A stretch of DNA of 64,000 bases, taken from assembly GCA_014058105.1 (NCBI GenBank), contig JACGCM010001386.1, positions 1 through 64,000 on the forward strand. The letters are read 5' to 3'. Source of the stretch: Kingdonia uniflora (lineage: Eukaryota; Streptophyta; Magnoliopsida; Ranunculales; Circaeasteraceae). The notes under the pieces were generated by a model that was not told the origin of the DNA, did not search any database, and worked only from the letters and a program-made list of their open reading frames with translations. Below, one piece after another: positions 35,521 through 46,319 of the stretch. Each line of letters begins with the position of its first letter. Position 1 is the stretch's first letter. The position numbers were made by a program, and so were the translations under genes.

Positions 35521-35559
35521 ACACCGTGTCACGGACTACTTCAGAGTCAGGAAATCACG

Positions 35560-35872
35560 CTGAACTGGATGAATATTCATTACGAGTGGAAAGTCATTCA
35601 AACGAAGTAGAAGGTCGCTTAAACGAAATGAGCATTTTTACAAATTGTCGAGACAAACGACAAGTTGGAAGGCAATTTTCAATAGTTCGTTCGAACGGAC
35701 TTGGAAGTCGTTTGAACGACTTGGACATTAATCTCAAAATTACAATCTATTTGTCGAGAAAGATGACAATTTCAAGGTTTTCAAGTTTCGTTCGAATGAC
35801 AGTGGAGGTCGTTCGAACGAGACTTTTCTTTTGTCGTTCGAACGACTATCTACTCATTCAAACGAATTGGTC
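35560..35872. repeat. cluster of CGTTCGAACG-like palindromes in LINE 3' region
   Basis: Between ORF2 and the poly-A, eight variants of the self-complementary core (C/A)GTTCGAACGA recur roughly every 25-50 bp, for example GTCATTCAAACGAAG, TTCGTTCGAACGGAC, GTCGTTTGAACGAC and GTCGTTCGAACGAC. Nothing is coded. Confidence 0.8.
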
Positions 35873-36031
35873 CTGATGAAAAAAAAAATTACTTTCTTCT
35901 CTATTTTTATGTTAGTAATGAAACCATATACATATGCTCTAGTGAAATGTACTAGAGTATGGCATACTTGGTTTTTCCCCATCTTATAAAGGTTTGTTTG
36001 GATATATTCTACTAAACTTTTTGTAAAAAAA

Positions 36032-36560
36032 AAATCTTCCCCACAATTTTAGCACACAGGCCGAATCATATTTGACACTTACAGAGATATTTTCATTTTA
36101 CAAGCAAATTTCTACAGTTCAATTATAACAAAAAATGTACTTTCTGATCTCATACATTTCATTTCATATAATATTCAAAAGTCTTCAGATCATACAGCTC
36201 GATTTCTAGAGTTATTCAATTCTATATCAACACAGAGTTTGGATAACAAAATTTTATTCATCACGAAATAAATTATAAGTGCTTTTACAGATAGCAAGTC
36301 TTTTCAATACTCAACATCAGGTATTTTACAGATAATTAGTTTTTCAAGTGCTTTTACAGCTAACAAGTCTTTCAGGTACTCCAAAACATAAAATCCTTCA
36401 ATTCGTTCTACTTCAGTGATTTTTCACCCAGATGTAAAGCAGACATTGGAAATAACGAGTATTCTCCCTCCTATAAGTTTTGTCAAAGTCTAGACAAATT
36501 TCAAATGGAAACTATGAAAGCAGAAGACTCAATGTTAAAACCAACTTTTCAAACAGAAGG
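36032..36560. other. spacer between aORF2 and aORF1 (B), right of LINE
   Basis: It matches the corresponding part of C (about 55290-55800), with repeated phrases such as GTGCTTTTACAGATA..CAAGTCTTT (36280, 36340; C: 55505, 55600). No reading frame is conserved. Confidence 0.6.
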
Positions 36561-36565
36561 TCTTC

Positions 36566-37016
36566 TCAGCACAAAGTAGTGATGGAAGTGCAGAAGCAGA
36601 CTTTCATTCTCTGTCTTCCTCCTCCACTACCATCGCTGCATCTCCTATAACCACCACACTCATAGAGTTGGTAGAAAAAGAGGTCCCGACCTTTGAATCC
36701 ATTCGAGCGCAAGACATCAGTACAACTACCCCGTAGTCACGCCTATCCTTGTATTTGTCTCCCCAACTATATCTTCTGCAAGAATGTGGAGACAAACCCA
36801 ACGTTGCTCGCCTGTTAAGACAATGTGGTGAAACCTCCATCTATAGTAAAACTCCTCAGCTTCAGCCGGTTTATTTTTCGACATTCCTTGATACGTCGAA
36901 GGAACAGGAATAGGAGTAAGAGTAGGATTCTCTAAGGACTGATCCCCAAAATACTTTAACCTCTATATTTCAGAAGCAATTCTCTCCTCCAGAACCATTC
37001 TACGGGTCTTCACCAT
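36566..37016 (-). pseudogene. aORF1 of element B, antisense gene with Gly-rich tail
   Basis: ATG 37016 gives MVKTRRMVLEERIASEI, one stop, LKYFGDQSLENPTLTPIPVP, then EEFYYRWRFHHIVLTGEQRW and VCLHILAED. A frameshift near 36740 leads to the Gly-rich tail GGYRRCSDGSGGGRQRM, with stop at 36566. Head, middle and tail are all matched in C and, more distantly, in A. Length 451 bp. No known family. It lies between the 3' LTR and the LINE, 341 bp inside the 3' LTR, and has its own TATA box. Confidence 0.75.
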
Positions 37017-37080
37017 CTTTAACAATTTCAGAGAATATTGTAACTGAATAAACGTAATTTGCCAAAACCTTGGTACAGGT

Positions 37081-37096
37081 ACTATTTATATAACCC
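37081..37096 (-). promoter_or_regulatory. TATA box before aORF1 (B)
   Basis: GGGTTATATAAATAGT on minus, 65-80 bp upstream of ATG 37016. The identical motif is kept in C at 56342-56357. Confidence 0.7.
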
Positions 37097-37342
37097 TACA
37101 TATATTGTGCAGGAACATTTTCTGAAGCCTCATCATTCAATACAAACAAAACTCTTCAAACCCTAACCATCGCATACATCCATAGTCCCATCAAATATTC
37201 AATGCACGTACATCCCCCCATAACACACGCAGTTTTCATACAGTCAAACACCATCATTACTTCTTTCATTATTCAAATTTCCAACATGAATATCAATCTA
37301 CCCAAAAATTCTTTCTCAGCCAAAGCCACTCGTGACTTCGGT

Positions 37343-37919
37343 TGCGAGGGGGCAATTGTAGGGGCCTATTACTCAATCTTACCTAAATTGGGCTATCTCC
37401 AGTTCAAACTACCTCCATGATAGATCTACGCATTCTCCACATGACTCCTCTAGTCAACATTGTTGCATACTCTACAAACTAATGAAAGACGTGGGTCGAG
37501 CTCAAATAGAAAAACTTAAACAAGTCAAAGCCACCTGTCTCTCACGAACTCAACAGTTACTCAGTCAACTGCCGCTAACCACATTATTTGGAGAACGAGC
37601 TTCAGCACAATAAAAAAATTGTAGAGAAGGCCTCTATAAAAGAAGTTCTAGAATAGACAAGGACCAGAATATTACACGAAAAATCACCAAGAAAACAATA
37701 TTTTCTACATTCTTAAAACTTTCAACTTCTTATTCACAAGATCAAGCATTTCTAAGTTAAGAGATTACAAGTAATAAGATATCAGCCTCAAGCAATAAAC
37801 GTCACTATTATAAAAATCCTCAGCCCGAGGTTGTGGTTTCCATTAGATTTTTGTCACAGGTACATTGGTATAAGAGCTAATTCCAAGCCACTTCGAGCTT
37901 ACGGAATTAGGCCATTACA
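37343..37919 (+). repeat. polypurine tract and 3' LTR of element B
   Basis: GCGAGGGGGCAAT precedes TGTAGGGGCC at 37357, and the LTR ends CCATTACA at 37919. It lacks about 55 bp present in the other LTRs (after GCCCGAGGT, 37827). Confidence 0.9.
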
Positions 37920-37924
37920 ACGAC

Positions 37925-40492
37925 AGTTTTCATCCGTTATAATTTCAGTCACAAATGAGCCATTATAATTCAACTTTGACAGAAAAAGTCCATCATATTT
38001 GAGTTTATTTATGATTGTCCTTAACTATCCTTGTTTTGCGACGAAACTTAACTATCTTAATTTTTGTCAATGCTAGTATACAATAAACAATTTATAATGG
38101 ATATAATTGGTTGAGAAATTTGGCAGTACATTTTTTCGTGTGGCATAAAATTTAAGAACACAAAGTGATACAATGACATAAACTTCATTTTATTATAAAA
38201 ACTGATCAAATTACGCATCATATTCCTTAAACTCTTTTTAAAGAAAACCCCAATGACAGTAAATAATCCTAACTAACTTTTTTAATGCTGGCGGTCATGG
38301 TGGTGATAATCTCAAGCTGCTTGTCTGCAACTATAGCAAATGCTCCAAGTTGCAATTATTTCCTTATCGTGGTAATCATAAAAATAACAAAAACAAAGTA
38401 TATTTCTTGTGACTCCATCAGATGTCTATCATCTACAACATCAATAACCGACCCATTAGATTCAACAAGGCAAGGATGCTAGACAAGCTACACTAAATAC
38501 AGGAACCTTATTGTCCTCATTACCAAACAAATATTCTATTATCTTCTAAGTTCTAAAAATCCCAGAATTGCACAACAAAAGTACTAATGGAGTATAATAT
38601 TTAGAAAATGACTTGACCAAAATTATCTTCTACTCTAGTTAGAAAGAACATAGTAAACTTTCTCAAGATGCAATAACAGTTAAGCAAAATATCTTCAATG
38701 GTTTAAAGGGGATAAAAGGGTTGTAGTAGTATCAGGAGCTTACCTTGTTAATGTCATGCCATTTTTTCCACTGCATGCGTGAGGGATGTTGCATTTAATG
38801 TGCTTCTCCATTCCTATATGATGTCCTTTTGGCATATATATATGACCCATGACCTTAAAAAAATCAGTTTACTTGGTAATATAATTCAACTCACGTTTCT
38901 TCCATCTTTTACATCATCTTTCAATCACGATAGTTGATCTAAAAGTTATTCAAATTGCATATCATTATGAATCACTATTATTGGTATTTCTTTTTATTCA
39001 TACAAAACATACTGCGTAGTGCAATGTCTATGTGAGTTATAACTTCAACAATGGCAGTAGCTTAAAACAGATCACATGTACTAGTTTATTGATTGAAAAT
39101 ATTATCATGGAGATGTATTAAGAACTGAGAATCATACATGTACTGGTCAAAGTGGTAATATGTGACAACCATCAATAAGAATTAAGGTTAATGTGAAACT
39201 AACAGTTATGTGAGTGTTATTGTCACCTCGTGATCTTTTCTATTTGAACAGAACATAATTTGTATTTAGAGATTCAACATACGATGTAAGTTCTAATATG
39301 CCATGACCTAAATAAAATAATTCTTGCAGATGACAACACAAATCACATTTACCAAATAATTGAACTTCTTGCTGTGTTTGGCCCATAAAAACCAAAAAAA
39401 TAAGGAAAGTGTTTTCAATGCTTACCCATGCCCATTACTGAAACCATTTCCATATTAAGTAATGGCTCTGCCATCAAATTATGAGATAAAATTTTCCCTC
39501 TAATGTACCTCAAGATTTGTATCATCATAATTCTGTAAAGAGAGAGAGAAAAAGAGCGAGTTGATCGATCAAAACCAAGTGACTTGGAAAGATTTTAGCG
39601 ATACAACCTAGAGAGATTCTTGAGAAAATTAGACCAATGTCAAAACCATCAAAATCAGTCATCTAAATTTTAGTAACATCAATACAGTTTTTGCAAATCA
39701 ACCAATTTAGAGCAGTGCTTTCAGCACCCGAATCAACTCATTATTATCCAATGTAGCCATAATTATGATGAATTGGAGATTTACACAATCGAGTTCAATT
39801 CAATTCTTACAACTGTAGAGAGAGAAATAAACCCTAAATCAAATAAAAACTAAAAAACATTGATAATCACTTTATAATGCCTTTTTGCTCAATCGATTGA
39901 AGTTTGATTTAATTTGTAAAGGTAGATAGGGAAGGAAGCTTGATTTGTAGAGGGGGAGGGAAATAGAAATCCAAAAATGTCATTCAATTCGGTAATTAAG
40001 GGTTGAACGGCTCAGATGATTTCCATGGTACAGAAGTACAATGGAAATAATCTAGGCCTTCCAAAGCACGCATCGTTATACGCGTCGGTAGAATGGACGG
40101 TTGAAGCCCAAGAAAAAAGTTGGGTTATTTTTTTATTATAATAGATATTAGTTTTAGGATTCATGTCTTGTAAGCAGTTACCAACTTTTTTTAGTAATAT
40201 CAATATCATCATACTGCATAAGAATACATCATATATATCTCCGTCTAAAATATGACCAAAGAGTTTTGGCCATGATAACAAATAAATGATCAGCATCTTC
40301 TATCTTGAAAACTTGGCATATAGAAGTTAGAGGAACAAAAATTTGAATTAAAGTACACCAAGTGAGGCTATGAGTTTGAAACCACCATTGCGGTAAATGC
40401 TTGAAGATTGCAAGTTAGGATTTACGGTTGGTTAAAGGGCCGAAAGTCGGTAATTGTGGCAAATGCTTGAAGATTGAAAGTTAGTGTTTACG
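37925..40492. other. non-coding remnant right of element B
   Basis: It begins with the continuation of the CACTA-like subterminal region (AGTTTTCATCCGTTATAATTTC). The rest is AT-rich with no supported gene. Minus-strand features near 39500-39980 (AAACCCTAAATC-type and GA-rich sequence) look like a plant 5' UTR but lead to no coding exon that I can follow. Confidence 0.5.
40130..40400 (-). repeat. LINE-like fragment, copy X of a local duplication
   Basis: The minus strand holds CQVFKIEDADHLFV and AKTLWSYF in neighbouring frames, like the reverse-transcriptase zinc-binding end of LINEs (HLFxxC...LWxxF). The same DNA recurs at 42340-42516 (copy Y). Strongly decayed. Confidence 0.45.
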
Positions 40493-40497
40493 GTAGG

Positions 40498-41647
40498 TGA
40501 TAGACGTAGAAATACGTAGGATTAATACACTTAAAAGAATCGTTTTGTTAAATCCCAATTTATTATTTTCTAATGTTAGTAGTATTTTTTTTATTTTCAG
40601 ACATTTATCACTATTGGAGCTAAGTAGAAAAAAAATAGCTAATAGAAAGTACAAAGAGCTAAAATATCTTCAACAATCTCTCAGGTACAAGGAAGATGTC
40701 TACATTCGATGTACTTGTAGATTTACTCCAAGAAATGAAGATGATAATGGACTCTACAAGGATTAGTTTGAAAAGAATTATCTAGATAGAAGATAAAGCA
40801 TAAATGAGATAAGATTTATCTGAGATAGGGTTTATCTCTACTTAGACATAGAGTTTCAAAAATATAAACAAGTCTCTCATATCTCCTATAAATAGGAGAA
40901 CAATTTTATGTATTTTTCATCTCAATTTTAAAAGGAATAAAGCTTGAGTTTTTCAGTATCTCTATCTTTTTTCTCTCTTTTATTTATGCATTTAACTCAG
41001 GCTATTGTCAATACCATTAATAGAAAGCTAGTCTCCTTAGCTTAGGCTAAGGATTAAACCTCCAGTGAAGTGAGCTAAATTGATGTTAGTAGTAGTTTAG
41101 ATCTATAATTAATCTTCAATTCTCCAATTTATAGTTACGAGGAGTTGATTTAGCCATGACAACTCTAAGTTACTATGGATATGAGGAATATGCCAAATTA
41201 GCCATATTCGGTTGCTTTAACACTCATAGAGAATTTTAAATCACTAGAGTTAATACTCTCTACCTAGCCATGGAAATGAGTTTATAAACCATAGATTCGA
41301 TTGTCTATGAATAACGAAGTTCTTACCTAGGATTCTAGCCACAAACCCTAGATCTTAGACCCGGATAGACCTCGCCATGGCTAACACATACGAATAGAAG
41401 CTACTATTTTTCAATTATTTTAGCAAGCTAAATCGGAGGAGTCTGAAGCTTAGGTTCTTTTCTCTATATTTTTACCAAATTAGTAATTTAGATTTAATTT
41501 TTACTCCATAAATTAGTTATTAGTTAGATTAGTAAAATTAGTTGTTAATACGTTTAATCCTCATGGATTCGACCACTGCTTGCCCTTATTATTTTACGAC
41601 ACCCATAGTTTTGAACATAGTATTTAGACCGAGTTTTTCTCGCATTA
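40498..41647. repeat. solo LTR, about 1,150 bp
   Basis: TGATAGACGTAGAAATACG ... TTTTTCTCGCATTA is flanked on both sides by GTAGG (40493-40497, 41648-41652). Inside lie a TATA box CCTATAAATAGGAG (about 40887-40900) and a poly-A signal-like AATAAAG (about 40937), the layout of an LTR. The last bases TTA probably derive from TCA. No internal region or partner LTR is present, so it is a product of LTR-LTR recombination. The family looks like Ty3/gypsy but is not named. Confidence 0.72.
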
Positions 41648-41652
41648 GTAGG

Positions 41653-42508
41653 TGAAGAGGTCAAAAGTTAGTAATTGTGACAAATTGTTGTATGCTAAAG
41701 AGTAATTTGAAGAGCCGTAGTATAGCTACTTGTGTCATTGTAAACTTCTTAGCCGCAAGGTATCACTTGCGTCGCTGTAAAGTTATCTTGCATCCAATTT
41801 TAATTTATCTTTCAATCTTTTGTTAATCATTGAGATAAGACAGAATCGTGGAGATTTTTTTCTTAAGATTTTAAAGATAAGAGGGAAAATTAATAGGGGT
41901 TGTTTTTGCCCTTTTGAGGATTATGTGGAAGCCCTTAATTTGAGATTTTAGAATTTAGAATTTCTAAAAATCTAGAATTTTCAAATTAAGTGAAGGGAGG
42001 GAGATTGGCTAAAGAAGACGGAGTTTTGTTGTATGGAGAGAGAGATGGGTTTTACCAGGAGAGATAAAGAAAGTATAATTTTTTATTTTATTTGTCTTGT
42101 TGATTATCTCGAGGTTCTCATTGGACTTTTGAAGTGGAAAATACTATATTGCTTACCATTTTCTTAACATGGGGGTTGGCGTTGCCTTTTCTCGGGGTGG
42201 CTATTATCCCGACCTTCACTTCAAACCAATGAATGAATTTACGAGTTTGCAAAAAGGAGACTACATTTAACATTTTGTATTACAAACTATCCATAAACTT
42301 CAACCAACAATCTACGACATGGTTCTTCTTCTTTTCTTAGCAATATTAGTTTTAGGATTCATGTCTTGAAACCAGAACTACCAACTGTTTTTAGTGATAT
42401 CAATATCATCATGATAACAAATAAATGGTCAATATCTTCTATCTTGAAAACTTGGCACTTAGAAGTTAAGAGGAACAATAGTTTGAATAAAAGCACTCCA
42501 AGTTATAG
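41653..42508. other. host/old repeat DNA between solo LTR and hAT element
   Basis: AT-rich, no gene supported. 42340-42508 is copy Y of the LINE-like fragment duplicated from 40130-40400. Confidence 0.5.
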
Positions 42509-42865
42509 GTCATGAGTAGGGCTGGCAGTTCAAGCAAGGCCGGGCCAGACTAGCTAATGGTGAACTTAGCCCGCAGCCCACCCGTGAAATGTACGGGCTA
42601 TATTACAGGCTGGGTTTGGGGCAAGTTCAGGTCTGGTATATGGGTCGAGTTTGGGCCGAGTTCGGGCCGTATGAACAAAACCACAAATATTGACCATGTA
42701 AATGACCACAGAAAAATAGAAATGCTAAAAAGAAGTAAGGCAAAAGCATTGTTCCACTCGAACGTAAATGCTCAAGTATTGACCAAAATGGAGATATATT
42801 AGCTTTTTTAAGATAAGGGGACTGGTAACTAATGGAAATACAGCTAGGAACACTAGAACAGTACT

Positions 42866-43074
42866 TGTTAAGATCAGAGAACAAGATTTGGTAGTCTCTC
42901 ACTCAAATTGAGTAGAGATAATTCATCTATTTATAATGTCAGAATTTACAAATAAGAGGAAAGTCTTCCTCCTCAAATCAAGGAAGATCTTTCTTATCCA
43001 ACAAGATTACAAAGCTATCTACTACTACAAGGATAAATACACAATTAAATCAAACTCTATCCTATACATCAAGA
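42866..43074 (-). repeat. 3' LTR of copia D
   Basis: On minus it runs TCTTGATGTA...TCTTAACA. The boundary is fixed by comparison with the other LTR and by the duplication. The G-rich polypurine tract lies at 43075-43100. Confidence 0.92.
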
Positions 43075-43082
43075 CTCCCCCC

Positions 43083-43880
43083 CTACTCCCCCCAAGGTGG
43101 AGCGCGTATGTGAATAATGCCCAACTTGGAAATTATGGAATGAAACACAACTTTCACCAAAGGCTTAGTGAGTACATCAGCAAGTTGTTCGGATAAAGGG
43201 ACAAAACTTGGTTTGATGAGCTTGCGTTGGATTTTTTCACGGAAAAAATAACAATTAATCTCTATGTGTTTGGCCTTTTCATGGAAAGCAAGATTATTAG
43301 CAATGTGTAAGGCAGCTTGATTTTCACAGTAAATGGTGATAGGATAAGAATTGGTGAGGCCAAGATCTTTGAGTAAATAGCATAACCATTGTCATTTTGA
43401 AGTTAAAATAGCCATGGAACGGTATTCAGCCTATGAAGAAGAGCGAGAAACAACACTTTGTTTCTTTATTTTCCATGAGATAAGGTTAGAGCCCATAAAG
43501 ACACAATAACCTATCGTTGAACGTCGAGTTTGAGGACACCCGGCAAAATCCGAATCACAATAACCTCTCATAGAAAGAGAGCTAGAAGATGAGAAAAATA
43601 TTCCTTTGGCAATAGAACCTTTTAAGTACCGTACCAAATGGTGAGCAACATCTAGGTGGGTACTGCGAGGAGCACTCATAAATTGACTCAAGATATTGGC
43701 CATGTAATTGATATCCGATCGAGTTTCAGTTAGATAAATGAGACACCCTACTAGGCGCCAATAAGGTGTAGGATCAGGTAACAATGTTCCATCTTCTGGA
43801 GATAACTGAAGGTGTTGTTCCATGGGGAAGGGAGAAATACGACCACCCATGAAATCAAGATCAGTAAGAATATCAAGGGT
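43083..43880 (-). pseudogene. copia D: RNase H and RT end
   Basis: The frame enters from element C's left edge as ILTDLDFMGGRISPFPMEQ and continues RLVGCLIYLTETRSDINYM, then the RNase H domain: GYCDSDFAGCPQTRRSTIG, SRSSS then a stop, AEYRSMA, and CENQAALHIANNLAFHEKAK then HIEINCYFFREK. It ends at a TAG at 43083-43085 next to the polypurine tract. The domain order matches the copia polyprotein C-terminus. It removes RNA from the RNA-DNA hybrid. The upstream half of RT lies at 57219-57815, 13.3 kb away because of element C. Confidence 0.88.
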
Positions 43881-43882
43881 GT

Positions 43883-44499
43883 TGTAGGGGCCTATCCCTT
43901 GATCTTACTTAATTTGATCTGTCTCCAGTTTGAACTACCTCCATGTCAGACTTACGCATTCTCCACATGACTTCACTAGTCAACATTGCCACATACTCCA
44001 TGAACTGACAAGAAACGTGGGTCGAACTCAAACCAAAAAACCTGAACAAGTAAAAGTCCCATGTCTCTCTCAAACTCGGCAGTTACTCAGTCAGCCGCCA
44101 CTGACCACATTGTTTGGAGAACGTGCTCCAACACAATGAAGAACTGCGGAAAAGGCCAATATAAAGAAAAAGTTCCAGAAGAGATAAGGACCAGAAGATT
44201 ACATGAGAAATCACCAGGAAGACTATATTTTCTAGATTCTCAAACACTTTAAACATCGTATTTACAAGATCAAGCATTTTTAAGTCTAGAGATCACTTGT
44301 AATAAGATATCAGCTTCAAGCAATAAACGTCACTATTATAAAAATCCTTAACCCAAGGTCATAGTATTTTAGCCTATTCATAGGCTTTCCACGCTAAACA
44401 CCTGTGTCATTTCTTATTTTTAATTAAATTTTGTTACAGGTACATTGGTGTAAGAGCTAATTCTAGGCCACTTTGAGTTTATGGAATTAGGCCATTAGA
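43883..44499 (+). repeat. 5' LTR of element C
   Basis: TGTAGGGGCC ... CCATTAGA (last bases changed from TTACA). The primer site TTTGGCATCGTCTGCGGG follows at 44500. A TATA-like CCAATATAAAGAAAA is at about 44155. Confidence 0.9.
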
Positions 44500-44576
44500 T
44501 TTGGCATCGTCTGCGGGAAAGAAATCTTTTCCACGATATCCTAAGACATTCAGTCACTATACAAGAAATTTCAGCT

Positions 44577-46190
44577 ATGGTCATGTCTAGGCGACCAGCT
44601 GCTAGAATCCAGCTTGATCTTTTAATTGAGCCGGAATAACTTACAGAGTTACGAGCGAATCTCAACACTGAAATGGAGAAACACAATGAGCTCGAACGAC
44701 AACTAACTCGCTACAAAGAGCTCCGTGAGAAGGAACTCGACGCCGAATGACAGGCCCGTTTGACAATACTCAAACGACATGAAGATCAAATGATAATAAT
44801 ACAGACTACCCTGCAAGCTCGGCAGAACACTCAGCAGACTCCACCAACACGAGATTGTGATCAGGTGCCAGAAGCCTCCCGGGTTTCTGCGCAGGAAAGA
44901 TTGGGACCTCAAGGAGCAACTAGCAAAGCTATTTCCAGGAATATTCATAATGAACCTCAACCTTCCATCCATTTGGGGGGAGAGGTTCAATCTGAGATCA
45001 GCCGAGGTCACCGATGTTCCATACGCCAAGAGGAAGAACAGAAGCCTCTGCCATAAATTCCAGCACAAGATCGTTTGAGTAAAGGTACGGTGTACACATA
45101 ATCCGGCACCTCCTCGTCAAGCTACTTCACCGACCCATCACTATGTCACACAAGAACATATGGACCAGCGTATTAAGGTTGATCGAAGCACAAGTTCTGG
45201 GCACTACCGACGACCTTACCAAGTTACAAGGGAGTCAAATTGCAAAAGAACTATTAGATATGGATATTCCGAAAGGTTTCCATACTCTGAAAATTCGTAA
45301 ATACAAGGGTACCGATCCAAAGGAGCGCATTCAACAATACCGTGATTTATTGAGGTTGTACTCCAATCTCAACCACATTCTCTATCGTCTGTTCACCACA
45401 AGTCTGCAGGATGAGCCACTCTGATGGTTCCATTCTCTACCTGAAGACTCCATATATACATTTGACCAGCTACATCAGCAATTCATCAAGACATATGCTC
45501 ACAACAGAGACAAAGAAGAAAATTTATATTCTCTTATCAGTCTCAAATAATCGAATGGAAAGGAGCTCGAGGCATTTGCAAAGAAGTTCTTAGAGCTTGC
45601 GCGTAAAGTAGACAATCTCGATCAGAAAACAACTGTTACTGCTTTTACCAACACGCTCCAGCTCGACTGCAAAGCCAAAGAGCACCGCTTCCTCAATAAA
45701 CCTATGACTTTGGAAGATATGATCACCAAGGTCAATAGTTATGTCGACCTGGAAAGGATGATGTTCGAAAGGCATAAATATACTAAATCCGTCCTTTCCA
45801 CAAAAGGTCTATCTACAGATCAAAATACTAAACAAAGGAGGACCAGGGTGACCAAAAGTGCGCCAAGGGAAACACTGGCAACCCTCGGAAAGGCAGATCA
45901 CAAGTCAAACTGGTCCTCCCAAAGATGAATGTTTAAATCTCCACAATTTTTCCGATCCTCACAAAGGATAAGCTCTACCGTCTCTCCCAACCATTGGAAC
46001 CCATCGAGAGCCGACCATACTGCATGCATCATAAGGTAAACCATCATTTTACCGACAATTGTTATGCTTTACAGAGGTTGCTCGAATACATTTTTAAGGA
46101 GGGATGGATGTTGGAATATATTGTCGACCTAGAATCGTACAAGGATGGCAGCTATAAAAAGCAACTTGAAGCTGTCCAATTTGAAAATTA
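44577..46190 (+). pseudogene. gag of element C (broken), with zinc-binding C-terminus
   Basis: ATG 44577 opens MVMSRRPAARIQLDLLIEPE, then a TAA where B has Gln. The coiled-coil segment continues to 45056. The core (45143-45424) has VLGTTDDLTKLQGSQIAKEL and ILYRLFTTSLQDEPL, a stop, then EDSIYTFDQLHQQFIKTYA up to TAA 45548. A later segment reads AKKFLELARKVDNLDQKT and MTLEDMITKVNSYVDLERMM. The end has YCMHHKVNHHFTDNCYAL (46018-46071), a Cys/His cluster like a gag knuckle. Confidence 0.85.
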
Positions 46191-46319
46191 AGCTGAGGAT
46201 AAGCATCTCAACCATATGCACCACAACAACATGATCGAGCTCAATCAGATCACCAACTCTAACAGATTCAAGTACAAAAAACTATCAGAATGCTACAATC
46301 TCACACCTCAAGATAAATA

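Larger units (their letters stand above)
30071..36031 (+). mobile_element. L1-type LINE nested in element B
   Basis: ORF1 (nucleic-acid-binding) and ORF2 (endonuclease, RT, zinc finger, RNase H) lie in sense order and end in a poly-A run at about 36022-36031 after a plant-L1-like tail (GGTTTTTCCCCATC...). Degenerate duplications TCTCCCCCAATTCTA (about 30056-30070) and TCTTCCCCACAATTTTA (about 36032-36048) flank it, and element C shows the unoccupied equivalent site near 55280. ORF1 lacks its usual far N-terminus, so the 5' end is probably slightly truncated. Many stops: inactive. Confidence 0.88.
19153..37919 (+). mobile_element. Ty3/gypsy element B, Tat lineage, with nested LINE
   Basis: LTRs at 19153-19767 and 37357-37919 enclose gag, protease, RT, RNase H, second RNase H, integrase, and the antisense block aORF3-aORF2-aORF1. 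A perfect 5-bp duplication ACGAC flanks it (19148-19152 and 37920-37924). The first base pair is mutated (CGTAGG for TGTAGG). An L1-type LINE of about 6 kb sits between aORF2 and aORF1, so the element itself is about 12.8 kb. It is the same family as C and a cousin of A. Catalytic residues are lost in protease, RT and integrase. Confidence 0.93.

Noticed and set aside
38285..38482. 65-codon plus-strand ORF, and its minus-strand shadow
   Set aside because: Some protein-like composition on minus (AFAIVADKQLEI) but a stop and no flanking splice pattern I could defend.
39005..39025. GTAGTGCAA as the right end of the CACTA-like element
   Set aside because: Only five bases of the terminus and a 3-bp duplication fit; the adjoining sequence does not match the left end.
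42557..42802. 81-codon plus-strand ORF near the hAT left end
   Set aside because: Made of the GGGC-rich subterminal repeats of the hAT element; no transposase motif.
43930..44252. Plus-strand ORFs in the 5' LTR of C
   Set aside because: LTR DNA; the same stretches in other LTRs of the family do not keep these frames.
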